A DNA stretch of 64,000 nt, from contig NZ_WELI01000006.1 of the NCBI RefSeq assembly GCF_009184635.1, positions 310,001-374,000 on the forward strand, in the 5' to 3' direction. Shown one piece after another: positions 54,351 through 62,225 of the stretch. Position 1 is the stretch's first letter; each line of letters opens with the position of its first letter. The notes under the pieces are model-generated. The model had not been told where the DNA came from. It did not search any database and saw nothing but the letters and a program-made list of their open reading frames with translations. Origin of the DNA: Rudanella paleaurantiibacter. GTDB lineage: Bacteria; Bacteroidota; Bacteroidia; Cytophagales; Spirosomataceae. Made by a program: the position numbers and the translations under genes.

Positions 54351-55727
54351 TCAGTTGGTCATGGCTGCCAGCAAATCGGCCTGCGTAATAATGTGCACCT
54401 GCTGGGTTTCGTCGCGCACGAGCAGCGCCTTGTTTTCGCGGTCAATAAGCGACGAAAGTACGTCGACCGTGTTGTCGAGCCCTACAAACTTGAACGGTTT
54501 ATCCATTACCTCGCTCACGGCTTTATCTTTCACGGCCGGGTCGTCGATGAGCCGGTTCAGGATGGTCGAGTCGGTCAGGCTACCTACAATGTGGCCCTCG
54601 GGGTCGGTTACCGGAATCTGCGAAATGCCCTGCCGGTTGAGCACCTGAATGGCCTGCGAAACCGTAACGTCGCGGCCGAGGGTGGTCAGTACGCCGGAGC
54701 CGTTTTTGCTCGTGATAATGTCGCGGGCGGTTTTAAACTGGCGATTTTCCAGAAAACCGTGGTCGTTCATCCAGGTGTCATTATAAATTTTGGCGAGGTA
54801 ACGGGTTCCGTGGTCGGGCAGCAGAATGACCAGCACATCGTCGTCGGTGAGGTGTTCGCGGGCCCATTCGAGCGCGCCATGCACGGCTGTCCCGCACGAC
54901 CAGCCCACAAAAAGACCTTCCTCCCGCGACAGCCGCCGGGCCATGATTGCGGCATCCTTGTCGGTGACTTTGATAAACTGATCGATCACGTCAAAATCGA
55001 CGTTTTGGGGCAGGATATCCTCGCCGATACCCTCGGTCAGGTAGGGATAAATTTCACCCGTATCAAAAACGCCTGTTTCCTTGTATTTTTTGAATACTGA
55101 GCCGTAGGTATCCAGGCCAAGTGTAAACAGTTGTGGGTTTTGCTCTTTCAGAAACCGCGATGTGCCACTGATGGTACCACCCGTACCGACCGAGGCCGCA
55201 AAATGCGTGATGCGGCCGTCGGTATCGCGCCAGATTTCGGGGCCGGTGCTTACGTAATGCGCTTCGGTATTGGCCAGATTATCGTACTGATTGGGGTAGA
55301 GCGAATTCGGAATCTCCTGGTTGAGCCGTTTGGCCACCGAGTAGTAGGAGCGGGGGTCGTCGGGGGCTACGTTGGTTGGGCACACAATCACCTCTGCGCC
55401 CACGGCCCGCAAAATGTCCATTTTCTCTTTCGACTGCTTGTCGGCCATTGTGAAAATGCACTTGTAGCCTTTGCCGATGGCCGCCAGCGCCAGGCCCATG
55501 CCCGTGTTACCGCTCGTACCTTCGATAATGGTGCCGCCGGGCTTAAGAATACCCCGCCGTTCGGCGTCTTCAATCATACTCACGGCGATACGGTCTTTCA
55601 CCGAGTTGCCTGGGTTGAAGTACTCTACTTTGGCCAGTACGGTGCCCCGGATACCTTTAGTCACTTTGTTGAGCTTAACTAAAGGCGTGTTGCCGATCGT
55701 GTCGACGATGGAATTGTAGTATTTCAT
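54351..55727 (-). CDS. Cystathionine beta-synthase/cysteine synthase with CBS domains
   Basis: PLP enzyme of 458 residues. The fold-type II catalytic domain (about 1-330) has the PLP Lys K44 in NPGNSVKDRIAVSM, the substrate loop EGTSGNTGMGLAL and the phosphate-binding GTGGTISGTSRFLKE. Two CBS domains follow (about 340-458: VTVSQAIQVLNRQGISQIPVTD and VGLDNTVDVLSSLIDRENKALLV). CBS domains point to a cystathionine beta-synthase, which condenses serine and homocysteine, though use of sulfide is also possible. Normal length for the CBS-bearing form. Confidence 0.93.
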   Translation of the reverse strand: MKYYNSIVDTIGNTPLVKLNKVTKGIRGTVLAKVEYFNPGNSVKDRIAVSMIEDAERRGILKPGGTIIEGTSGNTGMGLALAAIGKGYKCIFTMADKQSKEKMDILRAVGAEVIVCPTNVAPDDPRSYYSVAKRLNQEIPNSLYPNQYDNLANTEAHYVSTGPEIWRDTDGRITHFAASVGTGGTISGTSRFLKEQNPQLFTLGLDTYGSVFKKYKETGVFDTGEIYPYLTEGIGEDILPQNVDFDVIDQFIKVTDKDAAIMARRLSREEGLFVGWSCGTAVHGALEWAREHLTDDDVLVILLPDHGTRYLAKIYNDTWMNDHGFLENRQFKTARDIITSKNGSGVLTTLGRDVTVSQAIQVLNRQGISQIPVTDPEGHIVGSLTDSTILNRLIDDPAVKDKAVSEVMDKPFKFVGLDNTVDVLSSLIDRENKALLVRDETQQVHIITQADLLAAMTN

Positions 55728-55761
55728 TGGGATGGTTGATGAAGGATTGGTTTTACATCAC

Positions 55762-56334
55762 TCACGTTTTTGCGTACTCACTCAGAAACGCTTGTACTTG
55801 TTTATGAAAATGGTTGAAACTAGGAGAGCGGGTAGTTAGCCAGTTAACATCCAGATGTAGCAAAATGTCATTCGCTAACGCTATTTGTTTAGCTACCACT
55901 TTTGTGTTGTCGTAAACGGCCCGTTTGGCAGTTGCTCGAGTTTGCGATTCCAAAGGTGTATTTTTCCCCGGTTCCTCGTGGTGTCGCTTGATATACCAGA
56001 GCCAGTACTCAATACACTGAACGGGTAGCATTACAATAGCAGGGTGTCCCTGACAAGTTTTGGAAAAGTCTGCCTGTTTTTCTAAAATTTTGGGCGTTTG
56101 ATCGGTGTCAATGTCCCGACTAATAAACAGAACATCCAGCTCGAGCAACCTGATTTGCCGTAATGCTTCTGGTAGAAGTTTATCTACCTGCTTATCGTTC
56201 GTTGCTTTGAAACGCCAACGCTCATTTTCGTCCTCAATGAACGTGTCGGGGAATTCCTGGTGCAGGTATTTTTCTAGAAAGTTGCGTTGAGCGTCGTCTT
56301 CTCCGAAAAAAGCGTAGGTAACAATCTGGCTCAT
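55762..56334 (-). CDS. TOPRIM-like protein partnered with an ATPase
   Basis: 190 residues, no assigned family with certainty. The N-terminus YAFFGEDDAQRNFLEKYL (E12) resembles the Glu motif of TOPRIM domains, and ELDVLFISRDIDTDQ (D74, D76) resembles the DxD motif. This suggests a nuclease-type metal site as in OLD/RloB/DUF4276 proteins. A helical C-terminal half (CIEYWLWYIKRHHEEPG) is RloB/DUF4276-like. Its ATG overlaps the ATPase stop by 4 bases (56331-56334), so the two are co-translated. Likely a defence or DNA-repair effector; that is inference. Confidence 0.7.
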   Translation of the reverse strand: MSQIVTYAFFGEDDAQRNFLEKYLHQEFPDTFIEDENERWRFKATNDKQVDKLLPEALRQIRLLELDVLFISRDIDTDQTPKILEKQADFSKTCQGHPAIVMLPVQCIEYWLWYIKRHHEEPGKNTPLESQTRATAKRAVYDNTKVVAKQIALANDILLHLDVNWLTTRSPSFNHFHKQVQAFLSEYAKT

Positions 56335-57416
56335 TTTGGTACTCCCCCTAGAAAGCCAACCGTCCAGGCATCGCCAAGAGAGTCGGTGTAGTGCGGTGGT
56401 TCAATGCCTAACTCTTTACTTCTCTCTGTTTCCGGTTCGATTACATCATGTAATAAATTTTTGACGTGCGTTGCGCCTTCTTCATCCTTATCGAAGATAA
56501 AGACCGATTCCGGCATGTCTTTAAACATATCAACGATTGCGGGGCTGTGTGTGGTCATAATGACCTGCACATCTTTCTCTTCAACCAGCGTTAGGATAAA
56601 CTGCATTACCTCAAATAACCGGCGCGGATGAATCCCCTTTTCGGGTTCTTCCAGCAATAGCAACTTAGGCGGGTTAGGCTGGTTGATAATACAGAGCAGA
56701 GCTAGGAAATAAAGCGTACCCTCGGAGAGTTCGTCAGCCCAATACGTGATTCCCTGTTTGCTGTTTGTTAAGCCGAGACGTTTGAAGGATTTGTCGCCGT
56801 ATTGCTTTTTGAGTTCTTCGGTGGCTGGAGCGTCGTCAAGATTAATCTCGTCAAATTCAGGAACACAAGTGTGTAAGTCATTTTCTGTACGATTGAAGAC
56901 AGCTTTCCGATACTTTCCGAGCATCAAATCTAAAAAACCAACTAGGTTAGAAGCATCAGCTTTTACATTCTCATCGCCTGTTCCAACCGGACCGGGTTGA
57001 GTGAGTTTGTTCGGGTCAAGTTTATAAATTTTTAGAGAACTATATTGATAACGTTGAAACTCAGGTATTGAGACTTGTCCCGTGATTATTTCGTCTGGTG
57101 AATCATTTTTGAAGTATCCGGTAGTACTTGTTAGGGTATTCAAATCATAATAGAGTTTGAATATCCGCCAGTCATATTCCTCTCTGTCAGAGGGCCAGAT
57201 CAGATTGACGCTAATTTCTTTTGAAAGGCGTTTTCCAAATGCTATTTCGTTCGGATAGTAATTTGGTTGATTCTTACCTTCTCGTATCAACTCCAGCGCC
57301 TTCAAAAAATTCGTTTTACCGGAGTTGTTTGGGCCAATGAGCAGGTTCACCTTCTGAAGATCGAGGGTGACGTTCTTAAGGCTCTTAAAATTCTGAATCG
57401 AAACGCGCTTGAGCAT
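56331..57416 (-). CDS. AAA_21/OLD-type ATPase
   Basis: 361 residues from the ATG at 57416; the frame to 57554 adds non-family residues. SMC/Rad50-like ATPase: Walker A GPNNSGKT (28-35) after MLKRVSIQNFKSLKNV, ABC signature ELSEGT (229-234), Walker B LLLLEEPEKGIHP (252-264) and the H-loop MTTHSP (H290). The insertion between is short, with no long coiled coil. No fused TOPRIM; that part may be the separate overlapping gene. Such split pairs (RloA/RloB, AriA/AriB in PARIS) act in phage defence. Weak local GC and an empty flank hint at acquisition. Confidence 0.88.
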   Translation of the reverse strand: MLKRVSIQNFKSLKNVTLDLQKVNLLIGPNNSGKTNFLKALELIREGKNQPNYYPNEIAFGKRLSKEISVNLIWPSDREEYDWRIFKLYYDLNTLTSTTGYFKNDSPDEIITGQVSIPEFQRYQYSSLKIYKLDPNKLTQPGPVGTGDENVKADASNLVGFLDLMLGKYRKAVFNRTENDLHTCVPEFDEINLDDAPATEELKKQYGDKSFKRLGLTNSKQGITYWADELSEGTLYFLALLCIINQPNPPKLLLLEEPEKGIHPRRLFEVMQFILTLVEEKDVQVIMTTHSPAIVDMFKDMPESVFIFDKDEEGATHVKNLLHDVIEPETERSKELGIEPPHYTDSLGDAWTVGFLGGVPK

Positions 57417-58004
57417 GGCTGTTGGCAGTCGGTAATGGCGCAATACTACGGATTTTTGTCTGAGTACGGCTAATGAGACCTGGGGTACTGGGTAAACGGA
57501 CTTCGGAAAACGAACGGTATGAACCAACCAGAAGGCCGCGTCGGATTTAGCCAATTATTAAAAAGTGATTTAGTCGCTATGTAACGGTCGTTTGAGTAAT
57601 TGTTGCCAACGGACTACCTGACTGAAACCATGTCTATAGCGATGAAGGAGTTATTTTATACCTAACACCAACGGATAGTTTAGAGACTTGTTTTGTAATT
57701 TGCTGAAATACAGTGTTTTGTTATTTTTGGCATGTAAATTATTTCAGATTTTAATAAATAAGAAGTCTATTCAATACGATATTTAGCCCCGTAAAATACA
57801 GTGCCTACGTTCTAAAGTGGGATAGTGGTACCGGTCTATTAAATAACTTTTGTGCCCAAAAAGGCTTGTAACTATAGTTGAAATGTGCCGAATTTGTAGT
57901 AAGCTTGTCACCTTTCGCTATAAAGTCGTCTTAACCCATATGGCGCGTTATAGTATAGTTTAAAGGCCACCCAAACCTTATTGTTTGATAGACGTTTTAC
58001 CTGA
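57417..58004. other. AT-rich gene-free interval with an orphan promoter
   Basis: 588 bases, visibly richer in A and T than the flanks, especially 57600-57990. No credible ORF is seen on either strand. A perfect Bacteroidota promoter (57699-57729) points toward 58005. A second element, TAACTTTTG (57844-57852), is one base longer than the -7 consensus. This may be a long leader for the receiver gene or an untranslated RNA gene. Confidence 0.65.
57699..57729 (+). promoter_or_regulatory. Strong promoter match in the gene-free interval
   Basis: TTTG (57699-57702), 19 bases, then TATTTTTG (57722-57729): an exact TTTG-N19-TAnnTTTG match. The predicted start point near 57736 is about 270 bases upstream of the receiver ATG, far longer than the 50-90 base leaders predicted for other promoters here. 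Confidence 0.65.
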
Positions 58005-58403
58005 ATGACAGCCCCAAAAACCACTGTATGGTTAGTCGATGACGATGACGATGATCTGATACTGCTGGAATCCGCCTTTCAACGAGTCGATGCGTCGGTT
58101 CGTCTGGAAACGATGCACGATGGCGAAGAATTAGTTGATCGACTCAATACTAGTCCCGAGCGTCCGAATTTTGTTGTCTTAGATCTTAATATGGATCGGC
58201 TCAGTGGTATGCAGGCCCTACGGGAAATCCGACAGCATTTCCCGCAGCGAGAACTCAAAATTGTGGTTCTCACTACGTCGTTTAACCCCGACGACCGGTT
58301 CCGCTCTGAGATTATGGGCGCCAATGAGTTTTACGTAAAACCCAGCGATTTCAAAGAAATGGTGGAGCTGGTGCGCAATATGTTACAACGATGGGCGCAC
58401 TAA
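58005..58403 (+). CDS. Single-domain response regulator
   Basis: 132 residues of CheY-like fold. The N-terminal acidic cluster is VWLVDDDDDDLILLESAF; the phospho-acceptor is D60 (FVVLDLNMDRLSGMQAL); TTSFNPDD and FYVKPSDF complete the site. This receiver subfamily (Rcp1-like) often partners phytochrome-type or hybrid kinases, but none lies nearby. It overlaps the convergent CPBP gene stop by 4 bases. Confidence 0.92.
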   Translation: MTAPKTTVWLVDDDDDDLILLESAFQRVDASVRLETMHDGEELVDRLNTSPERPNFVVLDLNMDRLSGMQALREIRQHFPQRELKIVVLTTSFNPDDRFRSEIMGANEFYVKPSDFKEMVELVRNMLQRWAH

Positions 58404-59371
58404 GGCGTTAATCCGGCCGGTTGCTGTGCCCACTGTTGTACGAAAGCGGCCCCATCCATGAGCCAGGCGATGCTCAAATGGATTAGCAGACCGCCCCATA
58501 TACTTTGCGTGGAAAGGGCCAGTACCCCCAGCAGATAGCCGCCCAATACCGACGAGAGGGTTTCGCCCAGAGGCTTGCCAAAGTGAATGCTCGCATAGGC
58601 TACGACCATCGGCAAAATCACGCCCGATTGGTTCTTATCAACGGCCGTAATTCGGCTAAGTCCAATCACCATAAATCCGCGAAATAGCAGCTCCGTCGGT
58701 ACAAAGTCCCAGCCATAGCAAAGTTCGTAAACCAGGGCCGTGACCCATTCCGGCACACCCAGAAACTCATTAGCCGTGGTATCTTTGTAGGTCGGATAGA
58801 AGTCGAGAAAATGGGGCTGAAACGACGCAAAGGCAATCAAAGGCACCATAATCAATAGCAGTAGGGCATAAACCGTCAGCCCGTCGCGCTTGGGTTTCAG
58901 ACCATAAAAATGTTCGGCCCCATTATCAAAGAATCGGTAGTACAGGTACAAGGGCAGTACCAGTGTCACTAGTGAATGCAGGTTGCTGAGGCAGTAGTAA
59001 GCGAACAGGTAAATTTGGCCGTCGAGAAGTTGCTCGCTCCAGCGGTTGTACCCGTAAAACCCCGCATAAAACCCATAAGCCACCCACCCGACGCCCGTGT
59101 GGAGCCAAAATCGGCGGTTGCGCCAGAGGTCGGGCCGGTGATGGTAGTACGTCCACAGCCCCATAGCTACATAATAGACCGTTGTGTACAGAAGTATATA
59201 CAGGACCGGTCGTTTCCAGCTACCCCGCAACGAGTCGATGTACACATCTTCCAGATCAAATGTATAATTGAGGGTAATCAGAAGCCCAAGCCAGGCTGCC
59301 GTTGCCAGATACAAACGGGGGTGAAAATCCGCGCGGAGGTACTCCCGCAGGTTCTGAATCAGTAACTTCAT
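58400..59371 (-). CDS. CPBP-family intramembrane metalloprotease
   Basis: 323 residues from the ATG at 59371; the frame to 59590 runs through a terminator and is rejected. Eight or so membrane segments. The CPBP (Abi/CAAX protease) motifs are FVPTELLFRGFMVIG (a single Glu plus Arg rather than the usual EE-x3-R), YASIHFGKPLGE and LIHLSIAWLMD. Abi-type proteases process prenylated or peptide substrates; no substrate is suggested by context. It begins just after the terminator of the Hint cluster. Confidence 0.85.
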   Translation of the reverse strand: MKLLIQNLREYLRADFHPRLYLATAAWLGLLITLNYTFDLEDVYIDSLRGSWKRPVLYILLYTTVYYVAMGLWTYYHHRPDLWRNRRFWLHTGVGWVAYGFYAGFYGYNRWSEQLLDGQIYLFAYYCLSNLHSLVTLVLPLYLYYRFFDNGAEHFYGLKPKRDGLTVYALLLLIMVPLIAFASFQPHFLDFYPTYKDTTANEFLGVPEWVTALVYELCYGWDFVPTELLFRGFMVIGLSRITAVDKNQSGVILPMVVAYASIHFGKPLGETLSSVLGGYLLGVLALSTQSIWGGLLIHLSIAWLMDGAAFVQQWAQQPAGLTP

Positions 59372-59443
59372 GGAATTCGGGTAAAGGGCCGTGCTGTAGA
59401 GAGAATAGCCTAAACTACAGGTTGTGCAAATAAGCCGACTACT

Positions 59444-59480
59444 AAAAAGGCCCCAATGTACAACTTCGTACACGGGGCCT
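59444..59480 (-). terminator. Terminator after the Hint-domain gene
   Basis: Stem AGGCCCC/GGGGCCT (59448-59454 with 59474-59480) with inner ATGTAC/GTACA pairing, and TTTTT on the minus strand (59448-59444). It starts 43 bases past the stop at 59523. Confidence 0.82.
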
Positions 59481-59522
59481 GAAATAAGGATTTGGGAATA
59501 TTCAGCGCGGAGGAGTCGGGCG

Positions 59523-60527
59523 CTATTTATCGAGCACCAGCATATCGTCGACCAAAAAAGCACCCCGGTCGGTGGTGAGCGTATAAACAACGTTGACAGA
59601 CCGGGTTGTTTCGCTCGGCCGTGCCACGTGGTAAGGAACCAGTGTGCCCGATTCGTAGCGGTAGAGAGTTTCGCCGGTTTGTACGTCGCCCAACGGTTTA
59701 CGGCCGGTAGCTGTCAGGACCGGGTGGTTGGGCGTAGCTTCAAAGAGCATTGGTTCGGGCAAGGTACGGGCGGCTGTGAGCCCTTCGGCCGGGGTGAGCC
59801 ATACTCCGCTCAGGCCTATTTGGGTATCCGGTGCTACGGGTGCATGGGCTTGTACGCCCGTAATGCGGGTAGGTACGAGGGTATGCGTAGTGGCATCGTA
59901 ACCCAAAATCACATCCCCTACGTTCAGCTTGGCAATGGGTTTGGTAGTGCCGTTTAGTAGTGTCACGGGGGCTTCGGGCGCAAAGCAGAAGTTATACTCC
60001 TCTTTCTTCTTACCGTCGTCGGTTTTGGCACCGGCCCCGCCAGCCAGTAGCGTAGCCATCTCGCGCGAGAGTACAAACCCCAGTGCCGACATTAGGCCGG
60101 GCTCTTTTTCGCCTACGTACTTCAGGTCATCGATGTACAAATCCCAGGCTTTACGGTCGGCATTGGCACCCGGAATCACAAAGGGTTTCAGGTCGCCTGT
60201 TTTGCTGTTCTGGTAAATAGCGAGCAGGCCCAGTTCTTTCGTGTCGGCAGCGGCATACACCTTGTAGAGGTATATTTTCCGACTGATACCGTCGCTGTAA
60301 TTGAATACGTAGGGCGGGCGTTCCTCGTACCGATCCAGAATAAAATTGCCCGACTTGAAGTAGGTGTCTTTGTCGAGGTTGCCAATCTTGATGGATTTGA
60401 TGGTAGTAACGTCGTTCGCGGTCATGACACCGGTGGCCGGGGCCTGCGCCCATACGCGCTGTGCAAAAAAGTTGGTGGCTATGGCCGAAACCAGCACAAA
60501 CAGAAAAGAGAGGAAATGACGATTCAT
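59523..60527 (-). CDS. Secreted Hint-domain (hedgehog/intein-type) protein
   Basis: 334 residues. Signal peptide (LSFLFVLVSAIATNFFAQRVWA, cut near residue 28). Residues about 35-165 form an unknown beta-rich domain. A Lys/Glu linker (168-178) precedes a Hint-like domain (181-334). Cys181 starts it (CFAPEAPVTLLNGTTKPIA). The block-B motif ATPNHPVL has T265 and H268. The last block, RGAFLVDDMLVLDK, resembles the intein C-terminal block but ends in Asp-Lys instead of His-Asn, with nothing after it. This pattern allows N-S shift and cleavage at Cys181 without splicing. Last gene of the Tat cluster. Confidence 0.85.
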   Translation of the reverse strand: MNRHFLSFLFVLVSAIATNFFAQRVWAQAPATGVMTANDVTTIKSIKIGNLDKDTYFKSGNFILDRYEERPPYVFNYSDGISRKIYLYKVYAAADTKELGLLAIYQNSKTGDLKPFVIPGANADRKAWDLYIDDLKYVGEKEPGLMSALGFVLSREMATLLAGGAGAKTDDGKKKEEYNFCFAPEAPVTLLNGTTKPIAKLNVGDVILGYDATTHTLVPTRITGVQAHAPVAPDTQIGLSGVWLTPAEGLTAARTLPEPMLFEATPNHPVLTATGRKPLGDVQTGETLYRYESGTLVPYHVARPSETTRSVNVVYTLTTDRGAFLVDDMLVLDK

Positions 60528-60584
60528 AGTAATTCAGGTTTGCATGATTGGACGTAAAATGACAGAAGTAGCCGGAGCATAGGC

Positions 60585-62171
60585 CTACTTTTGGGTGTAC
60601 TGCCCCACCCGGCTGTGAATAGCGTCGACAACCCGCCGGGCTGAGGTAAAGGCCCCTGCCATCCAGGCTGTAAGGTATGTGGTGTGCTCACCGGCAAAGT
60701 AAATGTTGCCGTCGGGCTCCAATAGGGCGGGGTAAAATTTCCGGCGCGACGCATCGTCGTACAAGGCCCAGCCTCCTTCGCTGTACGGAATCCGGTGCCA
60801 GGCCAGCGAAAAGCTGTTTTCAAACTCGGCAGCGTACTGTGGGTGGATTTTGGCACCCTGTTCCAGTGCTATTTTTTGCCGCTCGGCAATAGACAGACTG
60901 GCTACGGCTTCGGCCCGGCTGTAAAAGTTGTAGTACCCGATGAGTACACCTTTATTGCCCATAAACCCGAACGATGGATACCAAATCTGGTTGATGTCCA
61001 TGTCGGTGCGCGAGATACCACCGTAAATACCATCATCTTCTTCCCAGAATCGGCGTTTAAACTGAAGCCCAATTTTGCCGGTTTTGATGTACGGCACAAA
61101 ATCAGCGGCTCGCTTTACCGGTCCCGATAAGTCGGAGTCGATGTTTTTCAGGACGGGTAGTGGAATAGTACACACGCAGAACTCGGCCGCTAGTTCGGTG
61201 GGTTTGCCGTCGCGCTCGTACACGACCCGAACGCCGGTTTCGGTTTTGCGCAACTGCTTCACCGGCGCATTGAACACCAGTTTGCCCGCCAGTTTCTTTT
61301 CGAGGGCTTTGGCTATAGCATCCATCCCGCCCACGGGTTGCAGCAGTGTAGTTTGCTGCTCGTAGGTGTACTCGCCCACGTTGTAAAACACCGGCTGCAT
61401 AAAGCCCGACCGGAGCAGGTCGGTGAGGCCGTAGGGGTCGGTCAGGGTGCCGGGGTTAGCACCGGCACCGGGGCCTCCGTCGGCATAAACGGGGCGGCTG
61501 GCGTCTATTTTATAGCCGCGCCGGTTGGTGCCTTTGTACAGATGTGCCGTGTTAAGGTCGCCCTCGTTTTTTAGAAAATCGATCAGCTTTTCAACGTCTT
61601 CTTTGGTCAGCTTTTCGTCCAGCGCCGACTGGTCAAGGGCTTTGGCCAGCAGCTCGGACGTGTAGCCGCGCATATCGTTGTGATAATCCCGAATACGCAT
61701 CCGGCGGTTGTTGAGCGGGCCCTGCGCTTTTTCGTTGAACAGGTAAGCGGCTTCGTTGGCCCCAACAAATACCTCAAGCGGCACCCCCAGCTCCCGGCAG
61801 TACTGGAGCGTGAGCTGATGGTTGTGCGGAATGCGGGCCGCACCTCCGTTGAAATACAGCCCGCCCGCAAACTGACTGGTTTGGGTAGGGCCACCCTGTT
61901 CGGTTTCGGTGGTGCCGCCCCGTACCGTCCAGACCCGGCCGCCAGAGCGGGCGCGCGCTTCGAGTACGGTGCAGTCGTAGCCGAGTTTGCCGAGTTCGTA
62001 AGCGGCTGATAAGCCCGCCAGACCGGCTCCCAGAATAAGCACTTTGCGCCCCTGTGCGGAGTCGAGAGGGGGCAGGTCAAATGCCTGAGCAGGTGCGGGT
62101 TGCAACAAGCCCCAGGCCGACAGGCCGGCGTAGGCCGCACTGGTCCGATTGATAAAGTCGCGTCGGGTCAT
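60585..62171 (-). CDS. Tat-exported flavin amine oxidase
   Basis: 528 residues. Twin-arginine signal MTRRDFINRTSAAYAG and hydrophobic stretch to about residue 30. FAD dinucleotide site KVLILGAGLAGLSAAYELGKLG (about 43-64), followed by EARARSGGRVWT. Near the C-terminus is NIYFAGEHTTYLTAWMAGAFTSARR, typical of monoamine/L-amino-acid oxidases. The central cap domain is helical (MRGYTSELLAKALDQSALDEK). Predicted to oxidise an amine or amino acid in the periplasm with release of H2O2 and ammonia; the substrate is unknown. 57 bases upstream of the Hint gene and 54 bases after the aminotransferase. Confidence 0.92.
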   Translation of the reverse strand: MTRRDFINRTSAAYAGLSAWGLLQPAPAQAFDLPPLDSAQGRKVLILGAGLAGLSAAYELGKLGYDCTVLEARARSGGRVWTVRGGTTETEQGGPTQTSQFAGGLYFNGGAARIPHNHQLTLQYCRELGVPLEVFVGANEAAYLFNEKAQGPLNNRRMRIRDYHNDMRGYTSELLAKALDQSALDEKLTKEDVEKLIDFLKNEGDLNTAHLYKGTNRRGYKIDASRPVYADGGPGAGANPGTLTDPYGLTDLLRSGFMQPVFYNVGEYTYEQQTTLLQPVGGMDAIAKALEKKLAGKLVFNAPVKQLRKTETGVRVVYERDGKPTELAAEFCVCTIPLPVLKNIDSDLSGPVKRAADFVPYIKTGKIGLQFKRRFWEEDDGIYGGISRTDMDINQIWYPSFGFMGNKGVLIGYYNFYSRAEAVASLSIAERQKIALEQGAKIHPQYAAEFENSFSLAWHRIPYSEGGWALYDDASRRKFYPALLEPDGNIYFAGEHTTYLTAWMAGAFTSARRVVDAIHSRVGQYTQK

Positions 62172-62188
62172 AAAAAAGGGGGAGGGGC

Positions 62189-62219
62189 CCCGACGCGAAC
62201 CATTCGGGCTCGCGTCGGG
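62189..62219 (-). repeat. Intercistronic GC hairpin
   Basis: Perfect 10-bp stem CCCGACGCGA/TCGCGTCGGG (62189-62198 with 62210-62219) with an 11-base loop. On the minus strand a C-rich stretch and six T follow, directly before the amine oxidase ATG. It could be a partial terminator or protect the mRNA. The T run is nine bases beyond the stem, so full termination is doubtful. Confidence 0.7.
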
Positions 62220-62225
62220 CCGGGT

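Noticed and set aside
57417-57554. N-terminal extension of the ATPase
   Set aside because: The Rad50/OLD-type proteins begin at the MLKRVSIQNF strand; the extra residues show no conserved pattern.
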